From positions 1-11,003 of the forward strand of contig DATBDM010000055.1 of the NCBI GenBank assembly GCA_036269915.1: 11,003 bases of DNA, read 5' to 3'. The notes below the pieces were generated by a model. It ran no database searches. It was not told the origin of the DNA and worked only from the letters and a program-made list of their open reading frames with translations. Shown here one piece after another: positions 1 to 6,762 of this stretch. Each line of letters begins with the position of its first letter. The stretch's first letter is position 1. The stretch is from DATBDM01 sp036269915. GTDB taxonomy: Bacteria > Actinomycetota > Thermoleophilia > Solirubrobacterales > Solirubrobacteraceae. The translations under genes and the position numbers were made by a program.

Positions 1-864
1 CAGCGGCCCGCGCCGGACTGGATGCGCGAGGGCTGCGAGGTGCACGTCGGCGACCTGCGCGACGTCGAGCAGGCGCGCACGGCGATGGCCGGCTGCTCGC
101 ACGTGATCCACCTCGCGGCGATCGTCGGCGGGATCGCGAACTTCCACAAGCTCCCGTTCACGCTCTCCGAGGTCAACCACGCCCTCTACAACGCGGTCTT
201 CCGGGCCGCGATCGAGCTCGGCGTCGAGCGGTTCACCTACGTCTCCTCGAGCATGGTCTTCGAGAACGCCGAGGAGTTCCCGACCACCGAGGCCTACCTG
301 CCGCGCTGCCCGCCGCCGCGCTCGGCCTACGGCTGGTCCAAGCTCGCCGGCGAGGTCTACTGCCGCGCCGCCCACGACGAGTTCGGGCTGCCGTTCACGA
401 TCTGCCGCCCGTTCAACGCCTACGGGCCGGGCGAGATGCCGGAGTCCGAGCCGGGGATCGCCCACGCCGTTCCCGACCTGATCCGCAAGTCGCTCGTGCC
501 GATGCGCCCGCTGCCGATCTTCGGCTCGGGCGAGCAGACGCGAACGCTCACGCACGTCGACGACATCGCCGACGGCATCGTGACCGCCACCGGCCATCCC
601 GCGGGCCTCAACCAGGACTTCAACATCTCGGCCTCCGACGAGCTGACCGTGGCCGAGATCGCCCGGCTGTGCTGGGTCGCGGCCGGCAACGACCCCGACG
701 CGCTCGAGTTCGAGCACCAGGAAACCTTCGAGGTCGACGTGCAGCGCCGGTGGCCGTCGGTGGCCAAGGCGCAGGAGCTGCTGGGCTGGTCGGCGCGCAT
801 CGGCGTCGAGGAGGGCATCGCGCAGACGACCGCCTGGCTGCGCACCACGAGCGCCGTGGCGTGA
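1..864 (+). CDS. NAD(P)-dependent sugar epimerase/dehydratase (extended SDR), 5' partial
   Basis: The frame is open from base 1 and the N-terminal Rossmann glycine motif is missing, so the gene starts before the window; the ATG at 22 is internal. Visible extended-SDR features are the GDLRD strand end, HLAA at about codon 36, the SSS stretch before codon 85, and YGWSK with catalytic Tyr at codon 110 and Lys at 114. NAYGPGE follows and the C-terminal substrate-binding half is complete. The HLAAIVGG and IAHAVPDLIRK stretches resemble GDP-fucose synthase and GDP-mannose 3,5-epimerase. The position of their conserved Cys is Met here (codon 85), while the His equivalent to Fcl His179 seems present (codon 155). 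It overlaps the Gmd gene by 4 bp (GTGA). I infer that it modifies a nucleotide sugar, perhaps the Gmd product, as a reductase or C4-type epimerase. The family is confident; the substrate is not. Confidence 0.88.
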   Translation, partial: QRPAPDWMREGCEVHVGDLRDVEQARTAMAGCSHVIHLAAIVGGIANFHKLPFTLSEVNHALYNAVFRAAIELGVERFTYVSSSMVFENAEEFPTTEAYLPRCPPPRSAYGWSKLAGEVYCRAAHDEFGLPFTICRPFNAYGPGEMPESEPGIAHAVPDLIRKSLVPMRPLPIFGSGEQTRTLTHVDDIADGIVTATGHPAGLNQDFNISASDELTVAEIARLCWVAAGNDPDALEFEHQETFEVDVQRRWPSVAKAQELLGWSARIGVEEGIAQTTAWLRTTSAVA

Positions 865-1787
865 CCCGGGCGCTGATCACGGGGATCACCGGCCAGGACG
901 GCTCCTACCTCGCCGAGCTGCTGCTGGACAAGGGCTACGAGGTCCACGGGCTCGTGCGCTCGGACACGCCGCTCGAAGGCGTCGTGTGCCATCGGGGCGA
1001 CCTGCGCGACCCGGAGTCGCTGCGCGCCGCGATCGCCGCCGCACGCCCGGACGAGGTCTACAACCTCGGCGGCCTGACATCCGTGGCCGCGTCGTGGGAG
1101 CAGCCCGCGCTCACGGCCGAGGTCTCCGGCGTGGCGGTCGCCCACCTGCTCGACGCGCTGCGCGGCAGCGAGGCCCGCGTGCTGCAGGCCTCCTCGAGCG
1201 AGATCTTCGCGCCGGCGTCCGGTGCGCCCCAGGACGAGGACGCCCCGCGGCGGCCGCGCTCGCCCTACGGAGCGGCGAAGCTCTACGGCCACGCGCTGGT
1301 GGAGGCGTATCGCGGCGCCCACGGGATGCACGCGTCCGGCGCGATCCTGTTCGGCCACGAGAGCCCTCGCCGGCCGATGCGGTTCGTGACGCGCAAGATC
1401 GCCTGGCACGCCGCGGCGATCAAGCTGGGCCGCGAGCGCGAACTGCGGCTCGGCGACCTGACGCCCGTGCGCGACTGGGGCTTCGCCGGCGACTACGTGG
1501 AGGGCATGTGGAGGATGCTCCAGCGCGACGAGCCGGGCGACTTCGTGCTCGCCACCGGCGAGGGGCACTCGATCGAGGACTTCGCGCGCGCGGCCTTCGC
1601 GCACGTCGGCCTGGACTGGCGCGAGCACGTCGTCTCCGACGACGCGTTCCGGCGCCCGGCCGACAGCGCGCAGCAGGTCGGCGACGCGGCGAAGGCCGCG
1701 CGCGAGCTGGGCTGGACGCCGCGGATCGGCTTCGCCGAGCTCGTGGCGATGATGGTCGACGCCGATCTCGCACGGCTCGGCGGATAA
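861..1787 (+). CDS. gmd: GDP-mannose 4,6-dehydratase
   Basis: A 308-residue cytoplasmic SDR. Gmd converts GDP-D-mannose to GDP-4-keto-6-deoxy-D-mannose, the precursor of GDP-fucose, GDP-rhamnose and related sugars. Visible: NADP-binding GITGQDG (residues 8-14), catalytic SSSE (Ser112, Glu114), YGAAK (Tyr136, Lys140), the Gmd hallmark ILFGHESPRRPMRFVTRKI around 162-180, LGDLTPVRDWGFAGDYV (198-213), and a C-terminal LGW.PRIGF motif. The start is GTG at 861, overlapping the upstream stop as GTGA; this removes an out-of-family N-terminal extension and puts the Rossmann strand at residue 3. No Shine-Dalgarno is evident, which fits translational coupling. It is shorter than typical Gmd (about 320-370 aa), mainly because the loop between residues 33 and 46, which in classical Gmd is long and Arg-rich, is reduced. 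NLGGLTSVAASWEQP resembles actinobacterial Gmd versions. It may be an active variant with different oligomer contacts. Confidence 0.9.
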   Translation: MTRALITGITGQDGSYLAELLLDKGYEVHGLVRSDTPLEGVVCHRGDLRDPESLRAAIAAARPDEVYNLGGLTSVAASWEQPALTAEVSGVAVAHLLDALRGSEARVLQASSSEIFAPASGAPQDEDAPRRPRSPYGAAKLYGHALVEAYRGAHGMHASGAILFGHESPRRPMRFVTRKIAWHAAAIKLGRERELRLGDLTPVRDWGFAGDYVEGMWRMLQRDEPGDFVLATGEGHSIEDFARAAFAHVGLDWREHVVSDDAFRRPADSAQQVGDAAKAARELGWTPRIGFAELVAMMVDADLARLGG

Positions 1788-1790
1788 CGT

Positions 1791-1797
1791 GGAGGGG
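1791..1797 (+). promoter_or_regulatory. Shine-Dalgarno for the nucleotide-sugar dehydrogenase
   Basis: GGAGGGG lies 3 bases before ATG 1801, with GGAGG about 5 bases upstream of it, in the 13-bp gap after the gmd stop. It decides the start: an in-frame GTG at 1789 overlaps this element and would add only MEGT before the conserved MRVGIVGLGYVG, so ATG 1801 is preferred. It is one of the few strong ribosome-binding sites in the window, where most genes rely on overlap coupling. Confidence 0.75.
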
Positions 1798-1800
1798 ACC

Positions 1801-3048
1801 ATGCGCGTCGGGATCGTGGGCCTTGGATACGTCGGACTGCCGCTGGCCGTCGCCTTCGCCGACGCCGGTTGCGACGTCGTCGGCGTCGACGTCGACGCGG
1901 GCAAGGTCAACGGGCTGCGCGAGGGCCGCTCGCACATCGAGGACATCGAGGACGCGCGGCTCGCCGCGGTGCTCGAGCGCTGCACGTTCTCCACACGCTT
2001 CGTCGAGCTGCACGAGGCCGACGCGATCCTCGTCTGCGTCCCCACCCCGCTGACGCGCAACCGCGAGCCCGACCTCGGGCCGCTGCTCGGCGCCGCGCAG
2101 GGGCTCGCCGGGGTGATCCGCGCGGGCCAGGTGATCGTGCTCGAGTCGACCACCTTCCCCGGCACGACGCGCCAGCACCTCGTCCCGCTGCTCGAGGAGT
2201 CCGGTCTGCGCGCCGGCGCGGACTTCGCGCTGGCCTTCTCGCCCGAGCGCGTCGATCCGGGCCGCACCGACTACACGATCCGCACCACGCCGAAGATCGT
2301 CGGCGGCCTCACCCCCGAGTGCACGGAGCGCGCATGCGCGGTCTACGCGCAGGTCTGCGACGAGCTCGTGCCGGTGAAGTCCCCGGAGGCCGCCGAGATG
2401 GCGAAGCTGCTGGAGAACATCTTCCGCTCGGTCAACATCGCCCTGGTCAACGAGCTCGCCATGCTCGCCGACCGCATGGACATCGACATCTGGGAAGTCG
2501 TGGACGCCGCCGCCACCAAGCCGTTCGGCTTCATGCGCTTCGACCCGGGACCGGGCATGGGCGGCCACTGCCTGCCCGTCGACCCCTTCTATCTCACCTG
2601 GAAGGCCCGCGAGTACGACGTCGCCACCGAGTTCATCGAGCTCGCCGGCAAGGTCAACCAGACCATGCCCTACTTCTGCCTCGAGAAGATCGAGCGCGCG
2701 CTCAACGACGACTCGCGCGCCGTCCGCGGCGCCAAGGTCCTCGTCCTCGGCGTCGCCTACAAGGGCGGCGTCAGCGACATGCGGGAGTCACCGGCCCTGA
2801 AGATCATCAAGCTGCTGCGGGGCCGCGGGGCGGACGTCAGCTACCACGACCCGCACGTGCCCGAGCTCACCGAGCACGACCTGCGCTCGGTCGCGCTCGA
2901 CGAGGGCGTCGCGGCCGCCGACCTCGTCGTGCTGGTCACCGCGCACCCCGGCATCGACCACGAGGCGATCGCCCGCAACGCCTCGCGCCTGCTCGACCTG
3001 CGCGGCGTGACCCGACGGCTCGAGCTCGACACGGTCGAGCAGCTCTAA
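1801..3048 (+). CDS. UDP-N-acetylhexosamine / UDP-glucose 6-dehydrogenase (WbpA/WecC/Ugd family)
   Basis: A 415-residue cytoplasmic enzyme that oxidises the C6 hydroxyl of a UDP-sugar to a carboxylate with two NAD+, giving a UDP-uronic acid for surface polysaccharide. All three family domains are present: an N-terminal Rossmann fold with GLGYVG (residues 7-12) and VGVDVD; a central domain with ESTTFPGTT, FSPERVDPG and the AKLLENIFRSVNIALVNELA helix (Lys202); and a C-terminal domain starting near VLVLGVAYKGGVSDMRESPA. The catalytic Cys is Cys257 in GPGMGGHCLPVDPFYL. The KPFGFMRFDPGPGMGGHC context and the LTWKA that follows look more like UDP-GlcNAc/UDP-ManNAc 6-dehydrogenases than plain UDP-glucose dehydrogenase, but substrate cannot be fixed by eye. 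It sits 13 bp after gmd in the same operon. Its TAA overlaps the TAG of the convergent GT4 gene by 4 bp. Confidence 0.93.
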   Translation: MRVGIVGLGYVGLPLAVAFADAGCDVVGVDVDAGKVNGLREGRSHIEDIEDARLAAVLERCTFSTRFVELHEADAILVCVPTPLTRNREPDLGPLLGAAQGLAGVIRAGQVIVLESTTFPGTTRQHLVPLLEESGLRAGADFALAFSPERVDPGRTDYTIRTTPKIVGGLTPECTERACAVYAQVCDELVPVKSPEAAEMAKLLENIFRSVNIALVNELAMLADRMDIDIWEVVDAAATKPFGFMRFDPGPGMGGHCLPVDPFYLTWKAREYDVATEFIELAGKVNQTMPYFCLEKIERALNDDSRAVRGAKVLVLGVAYKGGVSDMRESPALKIIKLLRGRGADVSYHDPHVPELTEHDLRSVALDEGVAAADLVVLVTAHPGIDHEAIARNASRLLDLRGVTRRLELDTVEQL

Positions 3049-4151
3049 CTGTCGTAGATCGGCCGCAGCGCCGCGGCCACCGCGGCCGGCGACGTGCGCG
3101 TGCGGGCGAGGGTCAGTGTGCGCTCGCCGAGCGCGGCGTCGCCCCACAGGGCGCGGATGCGCTCGGCCAGCGCCGCGACGTCGCCCGGCGGGTAGAGGCC
3201 GTCGGGCGGCACCGACTCGCGCAGGCCGCCCGCGTCCGCGGCCGCCACGGGCAGCCCCGCCGCGGCGGCCTCGAGCGCCGAGAGCGGCAGGATCTCCGCG
3301 TAGCGCGACGGGACGATCGCCAGCGCCGCCTGCGCGCGCAGCCGGGCCAGCTCGTCCGCGTCCACCAAGCCGCTGAAGCGCACGTCGGCGCCCGAGGCGA
3401 GCGCGCGCAGCTCGTCCGCCTGCGGTCCGTCACCCGCGACCACGAGCGGGACGCCGGCCGCCCGGCAGGCGGCGATCGCGTCGGCCACGCCCTTCTCCGG
3501 CACCAGCCGCGCAGCGACGAGCGCGAAGCGGCCCTCGGCCGCGGCCGAGCGCTCCGCGAAGCTCCGCTGCACGGAGGGGACGACGTGCGCCCGGTCGCCC
3601 AGCGGCGCGCCGAGCGCGCGCAGACGCTCGAGCGCGAACGCCGAGGGCACCACGAACGCGTCCGCCGCGCCGGCGAGCCGCTCCTGCCACAGCGCCAGCC
3701 CGGCGCCGTAGGCGAGCGACTCGGCCCGCGAGCCGCGGCAGTTGAGCCGCACGCCCGGCCGCGTGTCGCGCCCGTGGCAACGCGTGCAGTCCGCCCCGCG
3801 CGTGAAGCACGTCCCGACCGCGCAGACGAGCCGGTAGTTGTGCAGGTGCCAGACCACCCGCGCGCCGGCCGAGCGCGCCGCGTCGAGCGCGCGCCACCCG
3901 AGGGTCGGATGCAGGTTGTGGGCGTGCACGACGCGCGCGCCGGTGCGGCGGACCGCGTCGCCGACCTCGCCGGGACGCAGGCCGCCCGCGAGCAGGCCCG
4001 CGGCCGCCGCGCCGGGCCCGACCGCCGTCGAGTCGCGCTCGAGCCGCTCGACCGGTTCGCCCAGCTCGCGCGGGATCAGCCAGGCCAGATCCTCGACCGC
4101 ACGCTCCTCCCCGCCGCGGACCCGGTACCGGTGGTGCAGGAGCAGGATCAC
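3045..4151 (-). CDS. GT4-family glycosyltransferase with N-terminal cysteine cluster
   Basis: A 368-residue GT-B glycosyltransferase, probably cytoplasmic or peripheral to the inner face of the membrane, transferring a sugar from a nucleotide donor to a lipid-linked polysaccharide intermediate. The N-terminal acceptor domain has HHRYRVRGGEERAVEDLAW (6-24), HAHN (76-79) and HLHNYRLVC (102-110). The C-terminal donor domain has ARLVPEKG (Lys220), VAGDGP (238-243) and an EX7E motif (Glu286, Glu294) in YAEILPLSALEA. Cys110, 115, 122, 125 and 138 form a CX4CX6CX2C cluster plus one, a pattern familiar in a subset of capsule and EPS GT4 enzymes. The start is GTG at 4151, which places the first beta strand (ILLLHH) at residue 2. 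It is the only minus-strand gene inside the locus, with a 4-bp tail overlap with the dehydrogenase gene and a 29-bp divergent gap to the GT2 gene. Donor and acceptor are unknown. Confidence 0.9.
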   Translation of the reverse strand: MILLLHHRYRVRGGEERAVEDLAWLIPRELGEPVERLERDSTAVGPGAAAAGLLAGGLRPGEVGDAVRRTGARVVHAHNLHPTLGWRALDAARSAGARVVWHLHNYRLVCAVGTCFTRGADCTRCHGRDTRPGVRLNCRGSRAESLAYGAGLALWQERLAGAADAFVVPSAFALERLRALGAPLGDRAHVVPSVQRSFAERSAAAEGRFALVAARLVPEKGVADAIAACRAAGVPLVVAGDGPQADELRALASGADVRFSGLVDADELARLRAQAALAIVPSRYAEILPLSALEAAAAGLPVAAADAGGLRESVPPDGLYPPGDVAALAERIRALWGDAALGERTLTLARTRTSPAAVAAALRPIYDS

Positions 4152-4180
4152 GCGAGGGCGAAGTCTATGCTCAGGCGCGC
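4152..4180. promoter_or_regulatory. Divergent promoter candidate, overlapping -10 elements
   Basis: The 29-bp gap between the divergent GT4 (GTG 4151, minus) and GT2 (ATG 4181, plus) genes contains one AT-richer patch, AAGTCTATGCT at 4161-4171. On the plus strand TATGCT (4166-4171) matches TAnnnT and would start RNA near 4178, 3 bases before the ATG. On the minus strand TAGACT (4167-4162) also matches and would start RNA near 4155, 4 bases before the GTG. Both would use the same TA base pairs (4166-4167) as their -12/-11 positions. No clear -35 is seen on either side, and neither start has a Shine-Dalgarno, so the transcripts would be nearly leaderless. This is inferred from motif and geometry only. 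Confidence 0.4.
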
Positions 4181-5833
4181 ATGGCCCCGGTCGTCTCGAT
4201 CATCATCCCGACCCGCCGGCGCCGCGACTACCTGGAGGTCACGCTGGCCTCGGTGGCGCGCGAGGCCACCGGCCGCGACGTCGAGGTGCTCGTCGTCGAG
4301 GACGACGAGCCCGATCCCGCGACCGCCGCGCTCGCCGTCCGGCACGGCGCGCGCCACCTCGCCCACGGCGCGCCGCTCGGGCCCAACGCGGCGCGCAACA
4401 CGGGCATCGCGGCGGCGACAGCGGAGCTGATCTGCTTCCTCGACGACGACGTGGAGGTCTGGCCCGGCTGGCTCGCCGCCGTGCTCGACGCCGCGGCGCG
4501 CAACCCCGGGTTCGACGTCGTAGGCGGCCCGATCCGCGCGCGGCTGGAGGGCAGCCGCCTGCGCGCCTGCGGACGCGAGCCCCTGCCGATCACGACACTC
4601 GACCTCGGCGCGCAGGAGACCGAGGCGCCGTTCGTATGGAGCGCCAACCTCGCCGTCCGCCGCGCGGCGCTCGAGCGCGTCGGGCCGTTTGACCCGAGCC
4701 TCGACATCTACGGCGACGAGGAGGACTGGCAGCGGCGCCTGCACGCGATCGGGGGCCGTGTCCTCTACGCGCCCGCGGCGGGCGTCGACCACCGCCGCAC
4801 CGGCGCCGACGCGCGGCTCGCGGGCCTGGCGCGCGCGGCCTGGCGCCGCGGGCGCCACTCGCGCCGCTACGACGTGCGCAAGGGGACCTCGAAGCCGCTC
4901 GCCGACGAGCTGCGCGTGCTGTTCGGCTGCATCTGGCACATCGCCCGCCGCCGCTGCGGCGTCGGCATCGTCCTCACGGTGCTGAGCGCGGGCCGGGTGG
5001 CCGAGACCCTCGTGCCGGCGCGCCTGCCCCCGCGTGCGCTGGATCCCGAGTACCTGTCGGGCCGTTCCGGCACCCTCGGCCGACGCGCGCTGGCGATCGC
5101 GCGGGCGCGCGACGTCGCCGACCTGCGCCGGCTTGCGCCCGCGCGCGTGGCGCTGCGCCGCACCTCGCGGCGCTCGCCGCGCCGGCGCGTGCTCGCGCTG
5201 CTCTTCGACCGCCCGACCCACACCGCCATGGCGGACGCGATCGCTGCCGAGCTGCGCCGCTCGCACCACGACGTCGAGCTCGTCCGCGTCGTCCCGGAGC
5301 CCGGCAAGGGCAAGTGGGCCAACGTCAACGCGGCGCTCGAGCGCCATCCCGCCGCGGGAAGCGACTGGCTCGTGCTGCTCGACGACGACGTCGCGCTGCC
5401 GCGCCACTTCCTCGACGACGTGCTCTACCTCGCCGAGCGCTTCGACTTCCGCGTCGCCCAGCCCGCCCACGCGCAGGCGTCCCACGCCGCCTGGGAGATC
5501 ACGCGCCGGCGCCCGGGACTGGTGGCCCGCCGCACGAACTTCGTCGAGACCGGGCCCGTGACCCTCTTCCGCGCCGACGTGTTCGACACGCTGCTGCCGT
5601 TCCCCGACCTCGCCATGGGCTGGGGCCTCGACGCCTACTGGAGCGCGCTCGCCCGCGAGCGGGGCTGGCCGATCGGGGTGATCGACGCCACGCCGGTCCG
5701 CCACCTGCGCCCGGTCGCGGGCGACTACCCGCGCGACGAGGCGATCGCCGAGGCGGAGGCGTTCCTGACCGGCCGCGCCTACGTCACGCGAACCGAGGCC
5801 GACGAGGTGGTCGAGGCGCACACGGCCTGGTGA
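4181..5833 (+). CDS. Two-module glycosyltransferase: GT2 domain fused to a DUF707-like/GT-A-like domain
   Basis: 550 residues. Module 1 (about 1-240) is a GT2 enzyme: VVSIIIPTRRRRDYLE at the start, LVVEDDEPD, GPNAARNTGI, the metal-binding DDD at 88-90 (FLDDDVEVWPGW), SANLAVRR with GPFD, and an acidic DEEDW at 179-183. An Arg/Ala-rich joining region (about 240-334) follows. Module 2 (about 335-550) opens with a new beta strand, RVLALLFDRPTHTAMADAI, has GKGKWANVNAAL and a second DDD at 401-403 (LVLLDDDVALP), and ends with FVETGPVTLF, GWGLDAYW (480-487) and VIDATPVRHLRPVAGDY. The GWGLD plus VID...HL pattern recalls DUF707 proteins. The ATG at 4181 sets the GT2 strand at residue 4. The stop overlaps the next ATG by one base (TGATG). 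It is inferred to add one or two sugars in repeat-unit assembly. No transmembrane segment is convincing. Confidence 0.88.
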   Translation: MAPVVSIIIPTRRRRDYLEVTLASVAREATGRDVEVLVVEDDEPDPATAALAVRHGARHLAHGAPLGPNAARNTGIAAATAELICFLDDDVEVWPGWLAAVLDAAARNPGFDVVGGPIRARLEGSRLRACGREPLPITTLDLGAQETEAPFVWSANLAVRRAALERVGPFDPSLDIYGDEEDWQRRLHAIGGRVLYAPAAGVDHRRTGADARLAGLARAAWRRGRHSRRYDVRKGTSKPLADELRVLFGCIWHIARRRCGVGIVLTVLSAGRVAETLVPARLPPRALDPEYLSGRSGTLGRRALAIARARDVADLRRLAPARVALRRTSRRSPRRRVLALLFDRPTHTAMADAIAAELRRSHHDVELVRVVPEPGKGKWANVNAALERHPAAGSDWLVLLDDDVALPRHFLDDVLYLAERFDFRVAQPAHAQASHAAWEITRRRPGLVARRTNFVETGPVTLFRADVFDTLLPFPDLAMGWGLDAYWSALARERGWPIGVIDATPVRHLRPVAGDYPRDEAIAEAEAFLTGRAYVTRTEADEVVEAHTAW

Positions 5834-6762
5834 TGCGGGTCGCGATCGTCGCCGAGGACCGCGCCGGCGTGCACCGCCTGGCGCTCGCCGCCGCTGACGC
5901 GGGCGCGGACATCCGCGTGCTCGTCGCCGGGCGGGGCGCCTGGGCCGCGCCACGGCTGGCGCTCGCGCTGCGCCGCCTGCAGCGGCGCTGGCCGTACGAC
6001 CTCGTCCACGCCCATCACACGGCCGACATCGTGCGCCGTGCCCGCGGCGACCGTCCGCTCGTCGTCTCCTCCGGTGCCGAGGAGACGGTCACGCCCGCCG
6101 TCCTGGCGGCGGCGCGGCTCGTGCTCGCCGACTCGCGCGCGGCCGCGGAGCGCTGCCTCGCGCTCGGCGCGCGGGCGGCGCGCGTGGTGCATCCCGGCAG
6201 GGACATGCCGGAGGCGCACGCCGTCCACGACGGCCCGCCCCGGCTGGTCACCGTGGCCGAGCTCGTGGCCCGCAAGCGCCACGCCGACGTGCTGCGCGCG
6301 CTCTGGCTGCTGCGCGACGCGCACCCGGACCTCGTGTGGGACGTGTACGGCGACGGACCCGAGCGGCCCGCGCTCGAGCAGCTCGCCTCGGAGCTCGGCC
6401 TCGCGGACCGGGTGACCCTGCGCGGGCCGCGCACGCCGGAGCGCGGCGGGACGGTCTTCGTCCTGCCGAGCGTCGACGAGCCCGACGGCGGCGCCTACCT
6501 CGAGGCCATGGGCGCCGGCGTGCCCGCCGTCGGCTGCCGCGGCGAGGACGGGCCGGAGGAGATCGCGGCGGCCGGCGGGGGGATCCGCCTGGTCGCGCCG
6601 GCCGAGCCCGAGGCGCTGGCCGCCGAGCTCGCCTCGATCCTCGACGAGCGGCGCTGGCGCCACGAGCTGGGCGAGGCGGCGCGGCGGACGGTCGCCGAGC
6701 AGTTCACCTGGCCGGCGTGCGGGCGGGCGACCGTCGCCGCCTACCGGGCGGCGCTGGCATGA
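5833..6762 (+). CDS. GT4-family glycosyltransferase, short form
   Basis: 309 residues, shorter than the usual 350-400 for this GT-B family; the shortening is in the N-terminal acceptor domain (about 130 residues). Visible: VHAHHTADI (58-66), which matches the common HxH stretch; VAELVARKRH (141-150), standing in for the usual G-RL---KG donor loop with Lys148/Arg149; YGDGPE (172-177); and an EX7E motif with Glu216 and Glu224 in EPDGGAYLEAMGAGVPAVG. The region around 199-207, RGPRTPERGG, is compressed compared with typical members. It starts at ATG 5833 inside the TGATG junction with the GT2 fusion gene and ends in an ATGA overlap with the next GT4, so translation is probably coupled. It is expected to transfer a sugar onto the polysaccharide intermediate; donor and linkage cannot be read from the sequence. 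Confidence 0.87.
   Translation: MRVAIVAEDRAGVHRLALAAADAGADIRVLVAGRGAWAAPRLALALRRLQRRWPYDLVHAHHTADIVRRARGDRPLVVSSGAEETVTPAVLAAARLVLADSRAAAERCLALGARAARVVHPGRDMPEAHAVHDGPPRLVTVAELVARKRHADVLRALWLLRDAHPDLVWDVYGDGPERPALEQLASELGLADRVTLRGPRTPERGGTVFVLPSVDEPDGGAYLEAMGAGVPAVGCRGEDGPEEIAAAGGGIRLVAPAEPEALAAELASILDERRWRHELGEAARRTVAEQFTWPACGRATVAAYRAALA

Noticed and set aside
669..860. Longer N-terminus for Gmd using the ATG at 669
   Set aside because: It would overlap the upstream epimerase gene by almost 200 bases with an Arg-rich extension absent from the family; GTG 861 puts the Rossmann motif at the normal position.
420..2267. Long minus-strand open frame (615 codons) opposite the epimerase, gmd and dehydrogenase genes
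   Set aside because: Its translation is Arg/Ala/Ser/Pro-rich with no motifs, and it spans three well-supported genes. Long antisense frames are expected at this GC content.
3061..3086. Short GC hairpins (GGCCGC/GCGGCC, GCCGCGG/CCGCGGC) just after the dehydrogenase stop, as a terminator
   Set aside because: They lie inside the coding end of the GT4 gene in Ala/Arg codons, the stems are 6-7 bp, there is no T-tract, and such stems are frequent by chance at this GC content.
1869..4430. 853-codon plus-strand open frame crossing the dehydrogenase and the antisense of the GT4 gene
   Set aside because: Arg-rich low-complexity translation without domains, out of frame with the dehydrogenase and antisense to a clear GT4 gene.
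4148..5953. 601-codon minus-strand open frame opposite the GT2 fusion gene
   Set aside because: No recognisable motif, and composition typical of a shadow frame; the plus-strand gene has full GT2 motifs.
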